Assembly: GCA_021787775.1 (NCBI GenBank)
Contig: JAJYLK010000076.1
Coordinates: forward strand, 1 to 6,265
Length of the DNA: 6,265 nt
Source of the DNA: Actinomycetes bacterium
Lineage (GTDB): Bacteria > Actinomycetota > Thermoleophilia > BMS3ABIN01
Direction: 5' to 3'
Below, in pieces: positions 5,507 through 6,265 of the stretch; the stretch's first letter is position 1; the number at the start of each line of letters is the position of its first letter. The position numbers and the translations under genes were made by a program. The notes beneath the pieces were generated by a model. It had not been told where the DNA came from, made no database searches, and saw only the letters and a list, made by a program, of their open reading frames with translations.

Positions 5507-6265
5507 GTGGAAAAAGATAAGGCGTTGGAAGCTGCATTGGGCCAGATCGAACGGCAGTTCGGCAAGGGGTCGATCATGCGGATGGGGGATGATTGCGCCG
5601 GGATCCAGGTAGGCGTGATCCCCACGGGCGCTCTGGCGCTCGACATCGCGCTGGGCATCGGCGGCCTGCCCCATGGCCGTGTCGTGGAGGTGTTCGGGCC
5701 GGAGGCATCCGGTAAGACGACTCTTGTCTATCACGTCATCGCCGAGGCGCAGAAGCGCGGCGGCATCGCCGCTTTCATCGATGCCGAGCATGCGATGGAC
5801 CCCGTCTACGCGCGCCGGATCGGCGTCAATGTCGACGACCTGCTGGTCTCCCAGCCTGATTACGGCGAGCAGGCGCTTGAGATAGCCGAGATGCTGATCC
5901 GCAGCGGCGCGCTCGATGTCGTCGCCGTGGACTCGGTGGCAGCGCTGACACCTAAGGCTGAGATTGAGGGTGAGATGGGCGACTCTCATGTCGGCCTTCA
6001 GGCCCGTCTGATGTCGCAGGCGCTCAGGAAGCTGGCCGGCACCCTGAACAAGACCGGCACCGTTGCCATCTTCACCAACCAGCTTCGGGAGAAGATCGGC
6101 GTCATGTTCGGTAATCCCGAGGTTACTCCCGGTGGCAAGGCGCTTAAATTCTACGCTTCCGTCAGGCTCGATCTGAGGCGGATAGAGACGCTCAAGGAGG
6201 GGACGCAGGCGATCGGCAACCGTGTGCGCGCCAAGGTGGTCAAGAACAAGATGGCGCCGCCTTTC
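5507..6265 (+). CDS. recA: RecA recombinase, 3'-truncated by the window
   Basis: ATP-dependent strand-exchange protein for homologous recombination and the co-protease for LexA-type repressors. 253 codons are visible without a stop. About 95 residues, mostly the C-terminal domain, lie beyond the window. The N-terminal [20 protein letters not shown] is typical. Walker A is GPEASGKT at 64-71 (the usual form is GPESSGKT). The catalytic Glu is E94 in IDAEHA. Walker B is VVAVDS at 138-143. Loop L1 lies in [17 protein letters not shown] (152-168), and L2 spans about 191-213, from NQLREKIG. Small departures from the common sequence are HAM for HAL and PDYGEQ for PDTGEQ. The gene starts 16 bases after thpR and can be read from both the mazEF promoter and the internal promoter. 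I see no GAAC-N4-GTTC SOS box in the 200 bases upstream. Confidence 0.97.
   Translation, partial: MEKDKALEAALGQIERQFGKGSIMRMGDDCAGIQVGVIPTGALALDIALGIGGLPHGRVVEVFGPEASGKTTLVYHVIAEAQKRGGIAAFIDAEHAMDPVYARRIGVNVDDLLVSQPDYGEQALEIAEMLIRSGALDVVAVDSVAALTPKAEIEGEMGDSHVGLQARLMSQALRKLAGTLNKTGTVAIFTNQLREKIGVMFGNPEVTPGGKALKFYASVRLDLRRIETLKEGTQAIGNRVRAKVVKNKMAPPF

Noticed and set aside
1..6265. CRISPR arrays, tRNA or rRNA genes, insertion sequences, attachment sites
   Set aside because: I saw no spaced identical repeats, tRNA-like cloverleaf, rRNA sequence, transposase or integrase motifs, or terminal inverted repeats.

Overview
The window carries a moderately G+C-rich bacterial chromosome segment, by eye about 60% G+C. 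It centres on the conserved order pgsA - cinA - (thpR) - recA. This order, the good Shine-Dalgarno sites and the GTG/TTG starts suggest a Gram-positive-type (Actinomycetota or Bacillota-like) lineage. That assignment is an inference from gene order and protein style. No rRNA or other marker is present to confirm it.

Layout, all genes on the + strand: (1) 1-561, the 3' part of pgsA (phosphatidylglycerophosphate synthase), with its start outside the window. (2) 652-1974, cinA. (3) 1975-2146, a structured 172-base leader with G-runs, C-runs and several inverted repeats. (4) 2147-3955, a membrane-anchored PAS - HisKA - HATPase - receiver hybrid histidine kinase whose ATP-binding domain has lost most of its signature residues. 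(5) 3956-4120, non-coding DNA with a 29-base direct repeat that looks like a decayed minus-strand coding relic. (6) 4121-4190, a strong sigma-A-type promoter overlapped by a perfect 17-bp palindrome. (7) 4191-4852, a mazEF toxin-antitoxin pair. (8) 4849-5490, thpR (RNA 2',3'-cyclic phosphodiesterase). (9) 5507-6265, the first 253 codons of recA, cut by the window end.

Regions 3-7 (about 2.2-2.5 kb) sit between cinA and thpR-recA, which are commonly close neighbours in other bacteria, so they look like an accessory insertion. The inserted mazEF is joined to the core genes without a gap. mazE/mazF share a GTGA overlap, mazF/thpR share a TTGA overlap, and recA starts 16 bases after thpR. A toxin-antitoxin promoter can therefore be expected to read into thpR and recA. 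A second, near-consensus promoter inside the end of thpR could supply recA independently.

The most interesting idea here is biochemical. MazF-family RNases leave 2',3'-cyclic phosphate ends, and the next gene encodes the enzyme class that opens such ends. The second is that the hybrid kinase keeps its phosphorylatable His and Asp but appears unable to bind ATP.
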